A stretch of 64,000 nucleotides of DNA from Novipirellula herctigrandis. Its GTDB lineage: Bacteria > Planctomycetota > Planctomycetia > Pirellulales > Pirellulaceae. The stretch is from NCBI GenBank assembly GCA_007859835.1, contig SJPJ01000001.1, forward strand, positions 799,440-863,439, in the 5' to 3' direction. How positions within the stretch are numbered: the stretch's first letter is position 1; each line of letters opens with the position of its first letter. Under the pieces are notes generated by a model that saw nothing but the letters and a program-made list of their open reading frames with translations, had not been told where the DNA came from and made no database searches. Shown here piece by piece: positions 1 to 8,498 of the stretch. The position numbers were made by a program, and so were the translations under genes.

Positions 1-1142
1 CAAATTTGTTGGAACGCTAAACCGACCGCTGCCCCGACACATCCACCAATCACCATCGATGGACCAAAAACACCGCCCGATCCGCCCGAGCTAATCGTCA
101 GCGAAGTCGTGGCGATTTTTGCGAATGCGACCGTTAATAGTAACGGAATTCCTAGTTCCGTCGCCGAAGTCAGTGCCGTTTGCAGGGTCCCGTAGCCAGT
201 TCCCAAGGTTGCCAGGACTCGCATATCGCCACCGAACAGATGCAGCAGCCCCATTGCCAACAATCCGGCCAAACCGGCCCCAATCGCTGGGCGAAAATGG
301 GGCAAAATCGGCACCTTTTTGAACACATCATGGGTACCGTAAAAGATTCGGACATAGATCATTCCGACAACCGTTAGCACGGCCGCCAAAACAGCGTAGG
401 GAATCAATTCGATCGGAGAACTAAATGGGTGGTCAAGCGTGTCGCCAAAAAGGGGCATGAATCGAGTTTCCACCGGCAGCGATTGCGTAAAAACACTGTA
501 GGCGACAATCGATGCAGTCGCCGCCGGAACGATCACGTCAGCCTCAAGGTCCGCTTCGCTGTAAAGAATTTCGCCCGCAAAAACGGCACCTGCCAAGGGG
601 GCCCGAAAAATCGCACCGACGCCCGCTCCCATTCCGGCGGCAAGCATGATTCGGCGATCTCGATGCGAAAGCTTCAACACCGTCGCCAACCACGATCCAA
701 ACCCAGCACCAATTTGAGCGATCGGTCCTTCGCGACCGCCACTGCCGCCGGTGCCAAGTGTGATAGCGGACGCAATCGTTTTGATGAATGGAATGCGACC
801 TCGAATGACGCCTCGCTTGTTGTGAAACGCGTCAATTGCAGCGTCCGTCCCGTGACCTTCTGCTTCGGGAGCAAACATGTAAATGAGAGTCCCTGAAATC
901 AATCCGCCAATCATCATGATCAAAACGACCATCCACGGCACCATGGTCCCAGTGGTATGCTCGAAAATACTGTGTTCGCCTTGTGCCTCCGGAGGCGTAT
1001 AGCCCGCGAACTGGGTCAACGAATAATGGACGACGATCTGGCCCAATAGTTGGAAAATGATCGCCCCGAGCCCCGCGACGATGCCGACAACCGACGCGAG
1101 TACAATCCATTTCCCCGACGTGCGAAGGTCGAAGGAATCCAT
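1..1142 (-). CDS. ClC-family voltage-gated chloride channel/transporter, 3' part cut by window edge
   Basis: Translation of the minus strand from an ATG at 1142 stays open to the window edge (about 380 residues). It begins MDSFDLRTSGKWIVLAS and continues into several hydrophobic helices. ClC signatures are visible: GGSGGREGP near residue 132, which matches the family G(K/R)EGP filter segment with its gating glutamate, a following GAIFRAPLAG segment, and GGSGGVFGPS near residue 352, which matches the GxFxP segment. ClC proteins are dimeric membrane proteins that conduct chloride or exchange it for protons; which mode applies here cannot be read from sequence. The missing C-terminus could hold CBS domains. 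The reading frame is also open upstream of 1142, so a slightly earlier start is possible. The divergent gene downstream on the plus strand is unrelated in function. Confidence 0.93.
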   Translation of the reverse strand, partial: MDSFDLRTSGKWIVLASVVGIVAGLGAIIFQLLGQIVVHYSLTQFAGYTPPEAQGEHSIFEHTTGTMVPWMVVLIMMIGGLISGTLIYMFAPEAEGHGTDAAIDAFHNKRGVIRGRIPFIKTIASAITLGTGGSGGREGPIAQIGAGFGSWLATVLKLSHRDRRIMLAAGMGAGVGAIFRAPLAGAVFAGEILYSEADLEADVIVPAATASIVAYSVFTQSLPVETRFMPLFGDTLDHPFSSPIELIPYAVLAAVLTVVGMIYVRIFYGTHDVFKKVPILPHFRPAIGAGLAGLLAMGLLHLFGGDMRVLATLGTGYGTLQTALTSATELGIPLLLTVAFAKIATTSLTISSGGSGGVFGPSMVIGGCVGAAVGLAFQQI

Positions 1143-1522
1143 TACGGTGCGAAAAGTGGTCAAGATAACGCGAACGGAAAAGAGACAGCTACCGTGGCAG
1201 CGGGGCAAACGTTGATTCAGTACTGAACCATAACGATTGGCGCAGAAATGGACAACGGCGCAAGTTTTGCATCAGGCATTTGATGCAGAAATAGTGTGGT
1301 TTGAACCGTTCGAATCGAGGGCCATCTGGTGGTGAACTATCATGTAGGATAACCTTTCAACACCGATGAGATTATCCTGCCCTGCGCCCTTAGCGCCCTC
1401 TTGAGCGTTGAAGGCATTGGGGTGAAGGCATTGGGGTGAAGGCATAGTAGGCGATGTGCCTCAGCCCGCTAGATAGCATCGCAATCGGTCCCACCACCTT
1501 TCTATATAGGAACTCCCACCCA
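1143..1522. other. intergenic region between divergent genes
   Basis: This 380-base divergent region has no convincing gene. It holds a small inverted repeat (TGCATCA / TGATGCA, 1268-1287, six-base loop, no T-run) and a short tandem repeat at 1411-1445. Promoters for the ClC gene and the isomerase gene are expected here, but no clear -35/-10 pair was picked out. Confidence 0.5.
1411..1445. repeat. 14-bp tandem repeat, two and a half copies
   Basis: The unit AAGGCATTGGGGTG occurs at 1411-1424 and 1425-1438, followed by the first seven bases of a third copy. It lies in the untranslated region about 80 bases before the isomerase start. The sequence shows the repeat; no function is claimed. Confidence 0.85.
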
Positions 1523-2407
1523 ATGAAAAACACCCCTGACGTCCAATTGCTCAACCGCCGCAGTGTATTGAAAGCATCCGTCGGCAGTGCCGCTGCATTA
1601 ACCCTGGCGAGCCGTTTCGGTTTTGCAGCCGACGCTGCTGCGAAACAACCGGGCATCGCTCTTCAGCTCTATTCGATTCGCGATGATTGTGCGAAGGATT
1701 TCGACGCCGCATTAGCATGGTGTGCCGAAGTCGGTTTTGACGCTGTCGAATTCGCCGGATACCACAACTACTCTGGCAAAGCAGCTTCGCTGAAAAATCG
1801 CCTGGATCAATTAGGTCTAAAGGTCGCAGCAACTCATATCGGCACCGGCACACTCCAAGGTGACGAACTCACCAAAACGATTGACTTTCACCAAACGATT
1901 GGTTGCAAGTATTTGATTGTCCCAGGTGACGGCCGCTTTTCAAACAAAGAAAAGAGCCGAGAGCTTGCGGAGATCTTTAATGGTGCTGCGGAAAAATTGG
2001 CCCCAGCCGGGATGAAGTGCGGCTATCACAACCACACGCACGAATTTAAGAAAGATGGCGACAAGACCTTCTGGGAATTGTTTGCCGAACGTACCAGCGA
2101 CCTTGTGGTTTTACAGCAAGACGTCGGTTGGACCACGGCGGCTCGCGTTGATCCCGTGAAAATGATCCGTCAATTTCCTGGGCGAAGCCAAGTGATTCAC
2201 TGCAAACCCACCGTCGTCGATGGGCAAGGCAAAGCGATCCTCGGTCAAGATTCGGTTAAATGGGAACCGATCTTCCAAGCATGCATGGATGTCGGCGAAA
2301 CCGAATGGTACACGGTTGAACAAGAATCTTACCCCGATGGCAAATCGCCCATGGAATGCACTGCGTTGTCCCTCGCCGGGATCAAAAAGATCCTCGGCCG
2401 AAGCTAA
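1523..2407 (+). CDS. Tat-exported sugar phosphate isomerase/epimerase (xylose isomerase-like TIM barrel)
   Basis: The 294-residue product starts MKNTPDVQLLNRRSVLKA. The twin arginine followed by a hydrophobic stretch (VGSAAALTLASRFGFAA) is a Tat signal, so the enzyme is probably exported. The rest fits the AP-endonuclease-2 / xylose-isomerase-like TIM-barrel family: IALQLYSIRDDC at the first strand, CAEVGFDAVEFAGYHNYSG, VAATHIGTG, and YHNHTHEFKK, whose histidines and acidic residues are typical metal and substrate ligands, then QQDVGWTTAARVDP and WYTVEQESYP. The family isomerises or epimerises free or phosphorylated sugars. An ATG at 1523 is chosen because an upstream in-frame start at 1454 would bury the Tat signal behind 23 extra residues; AGGA lies about 11 bases upstream. 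The substrate is unknown. Confidence 0.9.
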   Translation: MKNTPDVQLLNRRSVLKASVGSAAALTLASRFGFAADAAAKQPGIALQLYSIRDDCAKDFDAALAWCAEVGFDAVEFAGYHNYSGKAASLKNRLDQLGLKVAATHIGTGTLQGDELTKTIDFHQTIGCKYLIVPGDGRFSNKEKSRELAEIFNGAAEKLAPAGMKCGYHNHTHEFKKDGDKTFWELFAERTSDLVVLQQDVGWTTAARVDPVKMIRQFPGRSQVIHCKPTVVDGQGKAILGQDSVKWEPIFQACMDVGETEWYTVEQESYPDGKSPMECTALSLAGIKKILGRS

Positions 2408-2466
2408 CAAGTTCACTTGTGCTGAACTTGGTTTCCGTATACCAGTGACGTTATGGAGAAACAGTG

Positions 2467-3237
2467 ATGGAACAGGAAAACATCAAGAACTACTGGTATG
2501 CGGATTTATTCGATCGCTACGATGACTATTTGGAATCGTTGATCGAATCGATTCAACCAAGGACAGTTTGTGATATCGGAGGTGGCCGCAACCCACAACT
2601 CGGTCTCGACTATGTCCAAAAACATCAACTCGATTACTCTGTCTTAGATATCGCTCAGCAGGAACTTGATAACGCCCCGCCCGAATACAAAAAAATTTGT
2701 GCAGACGTCGGTTCGCGGGAGTTTGAAATCGACGAAACCTTCGATTTTGTGTTCTCGCGAATGGTTGCAGAACACATCCAAGACGGGGAGCAATTCCACC
2801 GCAATATTTTTGACATGCTGAAACCGGGTGGAGTCGCCTACCATTTTTTTCCCACTCTCTATTCCGTGCCGTTTACAGTCAATCGTTTGATTCCCGAATG
2901 GCTATCGGACCCCATTTTGAACTTGGTTGCGCCTCGTCATGACATGGTCCAATTTGGCAAGTTCCCCGCCTATTACAGCTGGACTCGTGGCCCCACCCAT
3001 CGCCAACTAGCTCGATTCGACAGCGTGGGTTTCGAAGTGATCCGCTATGCAGCCGGCTTCGGACACAACTACTACAAACGCTTGCCCCTCGTCCGTACCG
3101 CTGGACAATCACTTGGTCGGTTTTTGTTGAAGCATCCCAATTATTGGTTTTGCAGTTTTGTATTTACTGTGCTGCGTCGACCTGATCCGCAAAATCCAAA
3201 CCACAACGCGGATAGCCGCGCACTCCCTTGGCCCTAG
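2467..3237 (+). CDS. class I SAM-dependent methyltransferase
   Basis: The 256-residue product contains a class I methyltransferase core. Motif I is VCDIGGGRNPQLG (about residues 35-47), followed by YSVLDIAQQELDNAP with the acidic residue expected to hold the ribose of SAM, the FDFVFSRMVAEHIQDG segment, and MLKPGGVAYHFFPT, the usual strand-5 region. The protein therefore probably transfers a methyl group from SAM; the acceptor is unknown. GGAGAA lies 7 bases before the ATG; the in-frame GTG just before it is a possible alternative. The neighbours are the isomerase on one side and the polysaccharide locus on the other, so a role in modifying a surface glycan or lipid is possible but only inferred. 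Confidence 0.88.
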   Translation: MEQENIKNYWYADLFDRYDDYLESLIESIQPRTVCDIGGGRNPQLGLDYVQKHQLDYSVLDIAQQELDNAPPEYKKICADVGSREFEIDETFDFVFSRMVAEHIQDGEQFHRNIFDMLKPGGVAYHFFPTLYSVPFTVNRLIPEWLSDPILNLVAPRHDMVQFGKFPAYYSWTRGPTHRQLARFDSVGFEVIRYAAGFGHNYYKRLPLVRTAGQSLGRFLLKHPNYWFCSFVFTVLRRPDPQNPNHNADSRALPWP

Positions 3238-3300
3238 AGCCTCATCCAGCTTTGATTTTCCGGGTAGCGGAAGTCGTCAAGCGTTTCGATCTGCGCCGTG

Positions 3301-3349
3301 AATCCCTGCGAATCGCCCTGAATCCCTGCGAATCGCCCTGAATCCCTGA
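3301..3349. repeat. 20-bp tandem repeat, about 2.5 copies
   Basis: The unit AATCCCTGCGAATCGCCCTG is repeated exactly at 3301-3320 and 3321-3340, with a partial third copy to 3349. It lies just after the methyltransferase gene in non-coding sequence. Confidence 0.9.
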
Positions 3350-3425
3350 GAGTCTTAAAAGTTTCGCTATCGAGCCACCCCTAGAATTCCATTTGGACAA
3401 TGCTCTCGTGCGGTTCCTTGTCTTT

Positions 3426-3469
3426 AGTGCGATCGGTTGTCTCTGTCTCGAGTGCGATCGGTTGTCTCT
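3426..3469. repeat. 19-bp direct repeat with 25-bp period
   Basis: AGTGCGATCGGTTGTCTCT occurs at 3426-3444 and again at 3451-3469, separated by GTCTCG, which itself echoes the end of the unit. It could be replication slippage or a pair of protein-binding sites upstream of the polysaccharide locus; nothing further is visible. Confidence 0.85.
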
Positions 3470-3584
3470 AACCTGCCATCCGATCACAAGGGAACGCAGC
3501 GCACCGCCACCCCTCTCTTTGTTGCGATCGCCACTCCACCATCGCCCTGTTCTCAAAAGCCCCAAAACAACGGTTTTTCGGGGA

Positions 3585-3611
3585 TTGACGGTTAAAACGT
3601 TTAATTATGCT
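3585..3611 (+). promoter_or_regulatory. candidate sigma-70-type promoter of the polysaccharide locus
   Basis: TTGACG at 3585-3590 is followed after 15 bases of AT-rich sequence by TATGCT at 3606-3611. Both boxes are close to the housekeeping consensus, but the spacer is shorter than the ideal 17. It lies about 90 bases before the first possible start of the initiating transferase. Planctomycete promoters are not well defined, so this is a tentative call. Confidence 0.35.
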
Positions 3612-3702
3612 AGTGCCCAGCATTGCTAGCCTTTCTTTCTAAGTTCGCATGAGAACGCGACGGCTTCGCGCCGAAACCAATCAGGATCAAGTCCTTTGAA
3701 AG

Positions 3703-5328
3703 ATGCGTCTGCGATTGTCTCCGAACGGAATTGGAGGAACATTTTGTCCGGAGAACGGTAGTCCTGTGATGAACCCCACACATCAAATCGATGCACCTGA
3801 ATTATTCTTCAGTAGTTCCGCATCCTCCGCTGCGCTCACGGCGGTAACGGATAGTTTGCCAGCCGCTTCGTCGGTCGACAGTATTATTGCCGAGCATACT
3901 GGTGTTCGGCCAAGTCGGCGACTTTCGCTCGACTATACATCACAATTGTTGATGACGGCGCTGCCGATCCTGATAGTGGATCTATTGATCAGTGTGGCGA
4001 GTCTATTAGTTGCCTCGTTTTTGGTTTACAACGCAACCGGTCACTCGGTTCCGCATACGCTGTGGAAGCAAATTCCACCGTTATTGGTACTGCAGACATT
4101 TTTCCTGACGCTGCATCAAATGTATCCCGGCATTGGCGGCGGCCACGTCTTTGAGCTTCGTGGCTTGGTTCGCTCAACGTTCTGCAGTTTCGTGGTGCTT
4201 GCCTCGCTCAACGCATGGCTTGGTAAATTGCCACAAGCGGAATTTGCCACCTTTGTCGTCGGATCAATATTCATATGCACTCTGTTGCCGACGGCACGTT
4301 GGCTTAGCCGCCGACTGTTGTCCAAATCGACGTGGTGGGGCTTGCGAGTGTTGGTCCTTGGCGAACGTTTATCCGCACTTCAAACTTGCCAAGAACTGAA
4401 CGAAAACCTCAACTGGGGATTCCGCCCGGTTGGCTACGGTTGCGAGTCGAATGGCGAGAAAGACAAATGGGGTCCAGACGAGCTTTATACAGGTCCGATT
4501 GCCGACGGGATTGAAACGGCGATCAAGAATCATGCCCCCGTCATTGTGATCGCGTCGGGCGATTCGGATCGTTCCAAAGATATCGAGCGTTTGGCATTTC
4601 AATGTCCTGCGATCGTCAGCTTCCGCTCACTCAAATCTCCGCTTCTTTGCAACAACGCCTTTCAAAGCCCTTGCACATTTGCGACCCATTTCAATTCTCC
4701 GTTAATGCGAATCGTGCCACGGACGTTCAAGCGACTGTCCGATTTAGCGATTTGTATTCCGACGATCATCCTTCTGGCGCCGGTTGGCCTTTTGATCGCC
4801 TTTTTGATTCGCCGTGCCGATCCGGGACCTGTCTTCTTTGGACATAAACGGATTGGACAACATGGTCGCGTGTTCCGTGCTTGGAAATTTCGCTCAATGG
4901 TGGTCAACGCCGAAGGGGTGCTTCAGCAATACCTAACCGATCACCCGGAACTAAGAGCAGAATGGGAAGCCGATCAGAAATTGCGCAATGACCCGCGAGT
5001 GATCCCGGGGATCGGCGGATTTTTGCGAAAGTGGAGTTTGGATGAGTTTCCGCAAATGTGGAACATTTTGGTTGGTGAGATGAGCTTGGTGGGTCCCCGA
5101 CCGATCATCGAGAACGAAATCGCAAAATACTCAGAAAACTACTTTGCCTATTCGCATATGTCGCCAGGCTTGACCGGGCTTTGGCAAGTCTCGGGCCGAA
5201 ACGATACTACGTACGACGAACGAGTGACGTTGGACGGGTTTTATGCAAAAAACTGGACTCCCTGGCTCGACCTGTTGATCATCTTGAAGACTCCCGCAGC
5301 CGTTTTTGGAAGCCGCGGTGCGTATTAG
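3703..5328 (+). CDS. WbaP-type undecaprenyl-phosphate sugar-phosphate transferase (initiating glycosyltransferase)
   Basis: The product is up to 541 residues. About residues 86-205 form a bundle of hydrophobic helices, the middle part (LRVLVLGERLSALQTCQELN onward) resembles the nucleotide-binding-like linker domain of this family, and residues 337-541 form a complete bacterial sugar transferase domain. That domain shows a membrane re-entrant segment after KRLSDLAICIP, FRAWKFRSMVVNAE, WSLDEFPQMWNILVGEMSLV, GPRP and PGLTGLWQVSGR. Such enzymes transfer a sugar-1-phosphate from a UDP-sugar to undecaprenyl phosphate at the inner membrane, the first step of polysaccharide repeat-unit assembly. It opens the plus-strand block of the locus. 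The start is uncertain: the ATG at 3703 has no obvious Shine-Dalgarno site, and a second ATG at 3769 (MNPTHQIDAPEL) would also keep all domains. Confidence 0.92.
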   Translation: MRLRLSPNGIGGTFCPENGSPVMNPTHQIDAPELFFSSSASSAALTAVTDSLPAASSVDSIIAEHTGVRPSRRLSLDYTSQLLMTALPILIVDLLISVASLLVASFLVYNATGHSVPHTLWKQIPPLLVLQTFFLTLHQMYPGIGGGHVFELRGLVRSTFCSFVVLASLNAWLGKLPQAEFATFVVGSIFICTLLPTARWLSRRLLSKSTWWGLRVLVLGERLSALQTCQELNENLNWGFRPVGYGCESNGEKDKWGPDELYTGPIADGIETAIKNHAPVIVIASGDSDRSKDIERLAFQCPAIVSFRSLKSPLLCNNAFQSPCTFATHFNSPLMRIVPRTFKRLSDLAICIPTIILLAPVGLLIAFLIRRADPGPVFFGHKRIGQHGRVFRAWKFRSMVVNAEGVLQQYLTDHPELRAEWEADQKLRNDPRVIPGIGGFLRKWSLDEFPQMWNILVGEMSLVGPRPIIENEIAKYSENYFAYSHMSPGLTGLWQVSGRNDTTYDERVTLDGFYAKNWTPWLDLLIILKTPAAVFGSRGAY

Positions 5329-5440
5329 GGCCGAAAATCGGTCGACTTCACGCGGCTCGGGCGAATTCACGGTTTGGGCGACTTCAAAGTAGCGGGCAAT
5401 TCCTCCCAAACAGGCGAAGCTCTGGATTTTTGGCATCGAA

Positions 5441-8212
5441 TTGTGTTATGGGTGGATTCTTGACATCCTTCCGCCATCCATCGTTTCGATAGCATCGACC
5501 GTGAAACCGCAACGTACCAAAGCAGCCGTCTCGGTGCCCACACCACAGAACCACAGGGACCTTTTCGCACTCGCGGTCGTCCGGGCGATCGTGTTGGTAA
5601 GTCTTATCTACGGGGCTTGGCACTATGGCGGCGTCCACGCGGTCGCGCTACAACGTCTCAGTTGGCTCTCCGTAATAGGTTTGATCGCGGCGTTGGGAGT
5701 GACCGAAACATGGTCTCGGCGATCAAACCTGATGCCGAAAGTGTTCCTCTTTCTGTTGGCCGGTTGGCTCGCCTACGGATGGATTCAATTCGCGCCCACA
5801 CCATCGGTATTGGAACCTTGGTTCGATCGCGCCGACCAACAAACCGCACATTTCCTTGAATCCATTGATTCGATCGGCAAGGCTGCGAAAAACCTCGACG
5901 AAGTTGCGGCATCTCGAATCCAATCGCTTGAAAACACTCAAACGAATCGTGGCTCGGTGGTTGCTACGTTAACTCAACACGCACTCGTCCCCTACCAAAT
6001 CGCGATGGCTTTGGCTGTGTTGGCGGCGATTGGTTTTCGCACTGACAATTCAAAAAGATGGCTGTTGTGGACCATCATTCTCAATGGCACAGCGATTGCC
6101 GTTTGGGGGATCGTTCAGCGCGCAGGAAATGGTTCGGAAATCTTGCCAGGCATAGAAAACCACTTTGATGGAAATCCCTTCGGAAGCTTTATCTACAAGA
6201 ACGCCGGTGCCGCAGCATTACTTCCGGCAATCGTCAGTCTGGTGATCTTATCTCTCGTTAATCGGCCGAAGCAATCCGATGGAACGTATCGTCAAACACG
6301 TACGGCAGGTCGGTCCGTGTGGACCAAACAGATGCGGACGATGATGACGATGATCCAAATTTTGCTTGGCGGCATTTTGGTCACCGGATTGATTGCCTCG
6401 CTGTCGCGAGCGGCATGGGCAGCCCTCCTAGTCGCAATGATTGCCATCAGTTTTCGTTTGGGCGTTTCCATCAAAGACCGACGCATATGGGTTGTCCTAT
6501 TGGGGCTAGTCGGACTCCTGATCGCCGTCTCGCTGACGACCGGAATCTCCGACACATTGCAGACGCGCGCCGGCCAGGTCAATTTGAAAAATGTCAGTGC
6601 AGATGAAAGATGGGAACAATGGCGAGATGGCTTCGACGCTGCGCTAGCAAATTTGCCCAGTGGCAGCGGGTTGGGAACGTATGGTTACGCGAGCTTGCCG
6701 TTTCAAAGTAAAGCAAGACGCAGTTGGTTCCGCGAGGCGCACAACCAATACCTCGAAGTTTTTGAGGAAATGGGCTTGGTCGGTATCAGTATCATCATCG
6801 CAGGAATGCTATGGTTTTCGATCATTTCCTACCGGTTATCCAAGACAAAACCAGCGAAGGGATTTCGTGGCGAAACCTCGAACACCACAAACCTGAAAAT
6901 GTGGGGCATCATCGGCATCGCGATTCTGGTTTGCGGCAGTGTGCAAAGCATCGTGGACTTTGTTTTAAAAATCCCCGCAAATCTGATCCTTTATAGCGTC
7001 ATGATTTCGGTCGTCGCTGTCAGTCGGCAAGCGGCACTTGAATCGATGTCACCAAAACTAACCGTCGCGGAGGGCACACGACTTCGCAAGTTCGGAATGC
7101 TCGCCGGATTTCCGTTGCCCTGGGTTTTGGTTGGTATCGTCATGGCAATCGTAGGCATCTCTTTGTCGGGAAAAAAGATACGGGGCGACGCTTGTTTGGC
7201 TTCCATCGTAAGGGATGATTCCTCCGACGTCGTATCGCTTGAGCAACTAGACAATCAACTTGTGATCGTTGATCGTGCGATAGCCGAAGCCCCACTTCGA
7301 GTTGACCTATACGCCGCGCGTGCTCGGGTGGATTTGCTCCGCTATCGCAAAGGCCTGGTCCAAGTCGCCGCGAACCAAGGTGTCGCGATCAAGCTTGCCA
7401 ATACAGAAATGGGTGCCATACACCCGTTGCTGATGTCACAGTCGCCCGCGAATCGCGAATTGTTGCGTGACGAATTTCTGACCGATCAAATCCTTCGCGA
7501 ATCGCTGGCGGCGGTTTTGGTTGATCTGCATGGCGCACTTCGGCTGAATCCTTATCATCCGCATACTCATTTACGGCTTGCCATGATCGCGCCACTGGCC
7601 GGCTTTTCGACCTCTCCATGGCTGCAAAACTCGGTGGCACTTGGAAACAATAGCCCGGATATCTTGTTCGACAATGGCTTGGTCGCTTACTACGGCAACG
7701 ACACCGAGACCATGATCGACCAATGGTCGAAGGCCTTGTCGATCAGTCACGAGCGATTGCAAACCATTTTGGATGTGTCGAGCGAACGAGCCTCATTGGT
7801 GACGGTTGTCGAACGCTTGGTGCCCGCGACTCGCCCCGACCAGATTATCGACTTGATTAAGAAACGCGGCGAAGATTCCATTGCACTGTCGGGTGATTCC
7901 GAAGTCGCTGAGGTTCGCGACTACCTCGATTCGAGTGATCGCTTCGATGAAGTCCGGCGACACGTGACTCTCGCCGGATTGAACGATCTTCTCGACCAGC
8001 CCGACGCAGCTGCCGAGCATTGGAAAAAGGCCCTTCGACTCAGCCCGCTCGATGTGCACATTCGACTCTCCCTTGCGCAAAGTCTGCTAGCAGGCGGGCA
8101 CCCCAACGAAGCTCTCGACCAAGCCGTTCTTGGGCAGCGGCTTTTTCCAGATGAAACTCGATTCAAGAACAAGGCCGACGCGATCCGCCGCGAGATCCGA
8201 TCGAGGAATTGA
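5441..8212 (+). CDS. O-antigen ligase/polymerase-like membrane protein with C-terminal TPR region
   Basis: The product is about 923 residues. The first two thirds contain many hydrophobic helices. A large periplasmic-loop segment, SGLGTYGYASLPFQSKARRS then WFREAHNQYLEVFEEMGLVG near residue 427, is characteristic of the O-antigen ligase (Wzy_C/WaaL) family, where the histidine is often catalytic. From about residue 597 to the end there is soluble, helical sequence with TPR-like motifs (for example AAEHWKKALRLSPLDVHIRL and LAQSLLAGGHPNEALDQAV). The protein probably polymerises or transfers lipid-linked glycan at the outer face of the inner membrane. The start is not settled: the frame opens at a TTG (5441), a GTG at 5501 is possible, and no ATG precedes the first helix. 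It follows the initiating transferase by 112 bases. Confidence 0.87.
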   Translation: MCYGWILDILPPSIVSIASTVKPQRTKAAVSVPTPQNHRDLFALAVVRAIVLVSLIYGAWHYGGVHAVALQRLSWLSVIGLIAALGVTETWSRRSNLMPKVFLFLLAGWLAYGWIQFAPTPSVLEPWFDRADQQTAHFLESIDSIGKAAKNLDEVAASRIQSLENTQTNRGSVVATLTQHALVPYQIAMALAVLAAIGFRTDNSKRWLLWTIILNGTAIAVWGIVQRAGNGSEILPGIENHFDGNPFGSFIYKNAGAAALLPAIVSLVILSLVNRPKQSDGTYRQTRTAGRSVWTKQMRTMMTMIQILLGGILVTGLIASLSRAAWAALLVAMIAISFRLGVSIKDRRIWVVLLGLVGLLIAVSLTTGISDTLQTRAGQVNLKNVSADERWEQWRDGFDAALANLPSGSGLGTYGYASLPFQSKARRSWFREAHNQYLEVFEEMGLVGISIIIAGMLWFSIISYRLSKTKPAKGFRGETSNTTNLKMWGIIGIAILVCGSVQSIVDFVLKIPANLILYSVMISVVAVSRQAALESMSPKLTVAEGTRLRKFGMLAGFPLPWVLVGIVMAIVGISLSGKKIRGDACLASIVRDDSSDVVSLEQLDNQLVIVDRAIAEAPLRVDLYAARARVDLLRYRKGLVQVAANQGVAIKLANTEMGAIHPLLMSQSPANRELLRDEFLTDQILRESLAAVLVDLHGALRLNPYHPHTHLRLAMIAPLAGFSTSPWLQNSVALGNNSPDILFDNGLVAYYGNDTETMIDQWSKALSISHERLQTILDVSSERASLVTVVERLVPATRPDQIIDLIKKRGEDSIALSGDSEVAEVRDYLDSSDRFDEVRRHVTLAGLNDLLDQPDAAAEHWKKALRLSPLDVHIRLSLAQSLLAGGHPNEALDQAVLGQRLFPDETRFKNKADAIRREIRSRN

Positions 8213-8409
8213 GGAATTCCCCCGGCTAAGTTACCGGATCCACATGCGCGTAATGTGCTACTTGAATGGGATACACCAATGAGCCATGGTGTTATCTTTC
8301 GGGGATTTAGCGCGAAATGGAGCGATAGAACCCGACTATTTGGCAGAATCTTCAGAGTCGTACTTTTGGTCGCGAGCCAATCTAGCAGAGACGATAAATC
8401 AGAACGGGG

Positions 8410-8433
8410 GGAAAGCTAGAGGTGCAGCTTTCC
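8410..8433 (+). promoter_or_regulatory. stem-loop in the leader of the Wzz/BY-kinase gene
   Basis: GGAAAGCT (8410-8417) and AGCTTTCC (8426-8433) form a perfect 8-bp stem around an 8-base loop, about 65 bases before the kinase start in the 286-base gap that follows the ligase gene. The stem is preceded by a G-run and followed by TTTCCC rather than a U-run. It could be an attenuator, an RNA processing site or a protein-binding palindrome; it does not match a riboswitch known to the annotator. Nothing else is visible in the gap 8213-8498. Confidence 0.4.
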
Positions 8434-8498
8434 TTTCCCAGCACGGACTGCTACTTCCATTTGCGCCGATTCCTCTGTCTTCCTGCTAGGCCACTCGT

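Larger units (their letters stand above)
3238..3702. other. intergenic region upstream of the polysaccharide locus
   Basis: This 465-base region has no gene that can be supported on either strand. It holds two short tandem repeats (3301-3349 and 3426-3469) and a candidate promoter (3585-3611). Small open frames inside it follow the repeats and look fortuitous. Confidence 0.6.

Noticed and set aside
1290-1325. tRNA-like T-loop (GTTCGAATC)
   Set aside because: The flanking bases do not form acceptor, D or anticodon arms, so it is a chance match.
8286-8489. A 67-codon plus-strand frame in the gap before the BY-kinase gene
   Set aside because: It covers the leader stem-loop, has no ribosome-binding site and no recognisable features.
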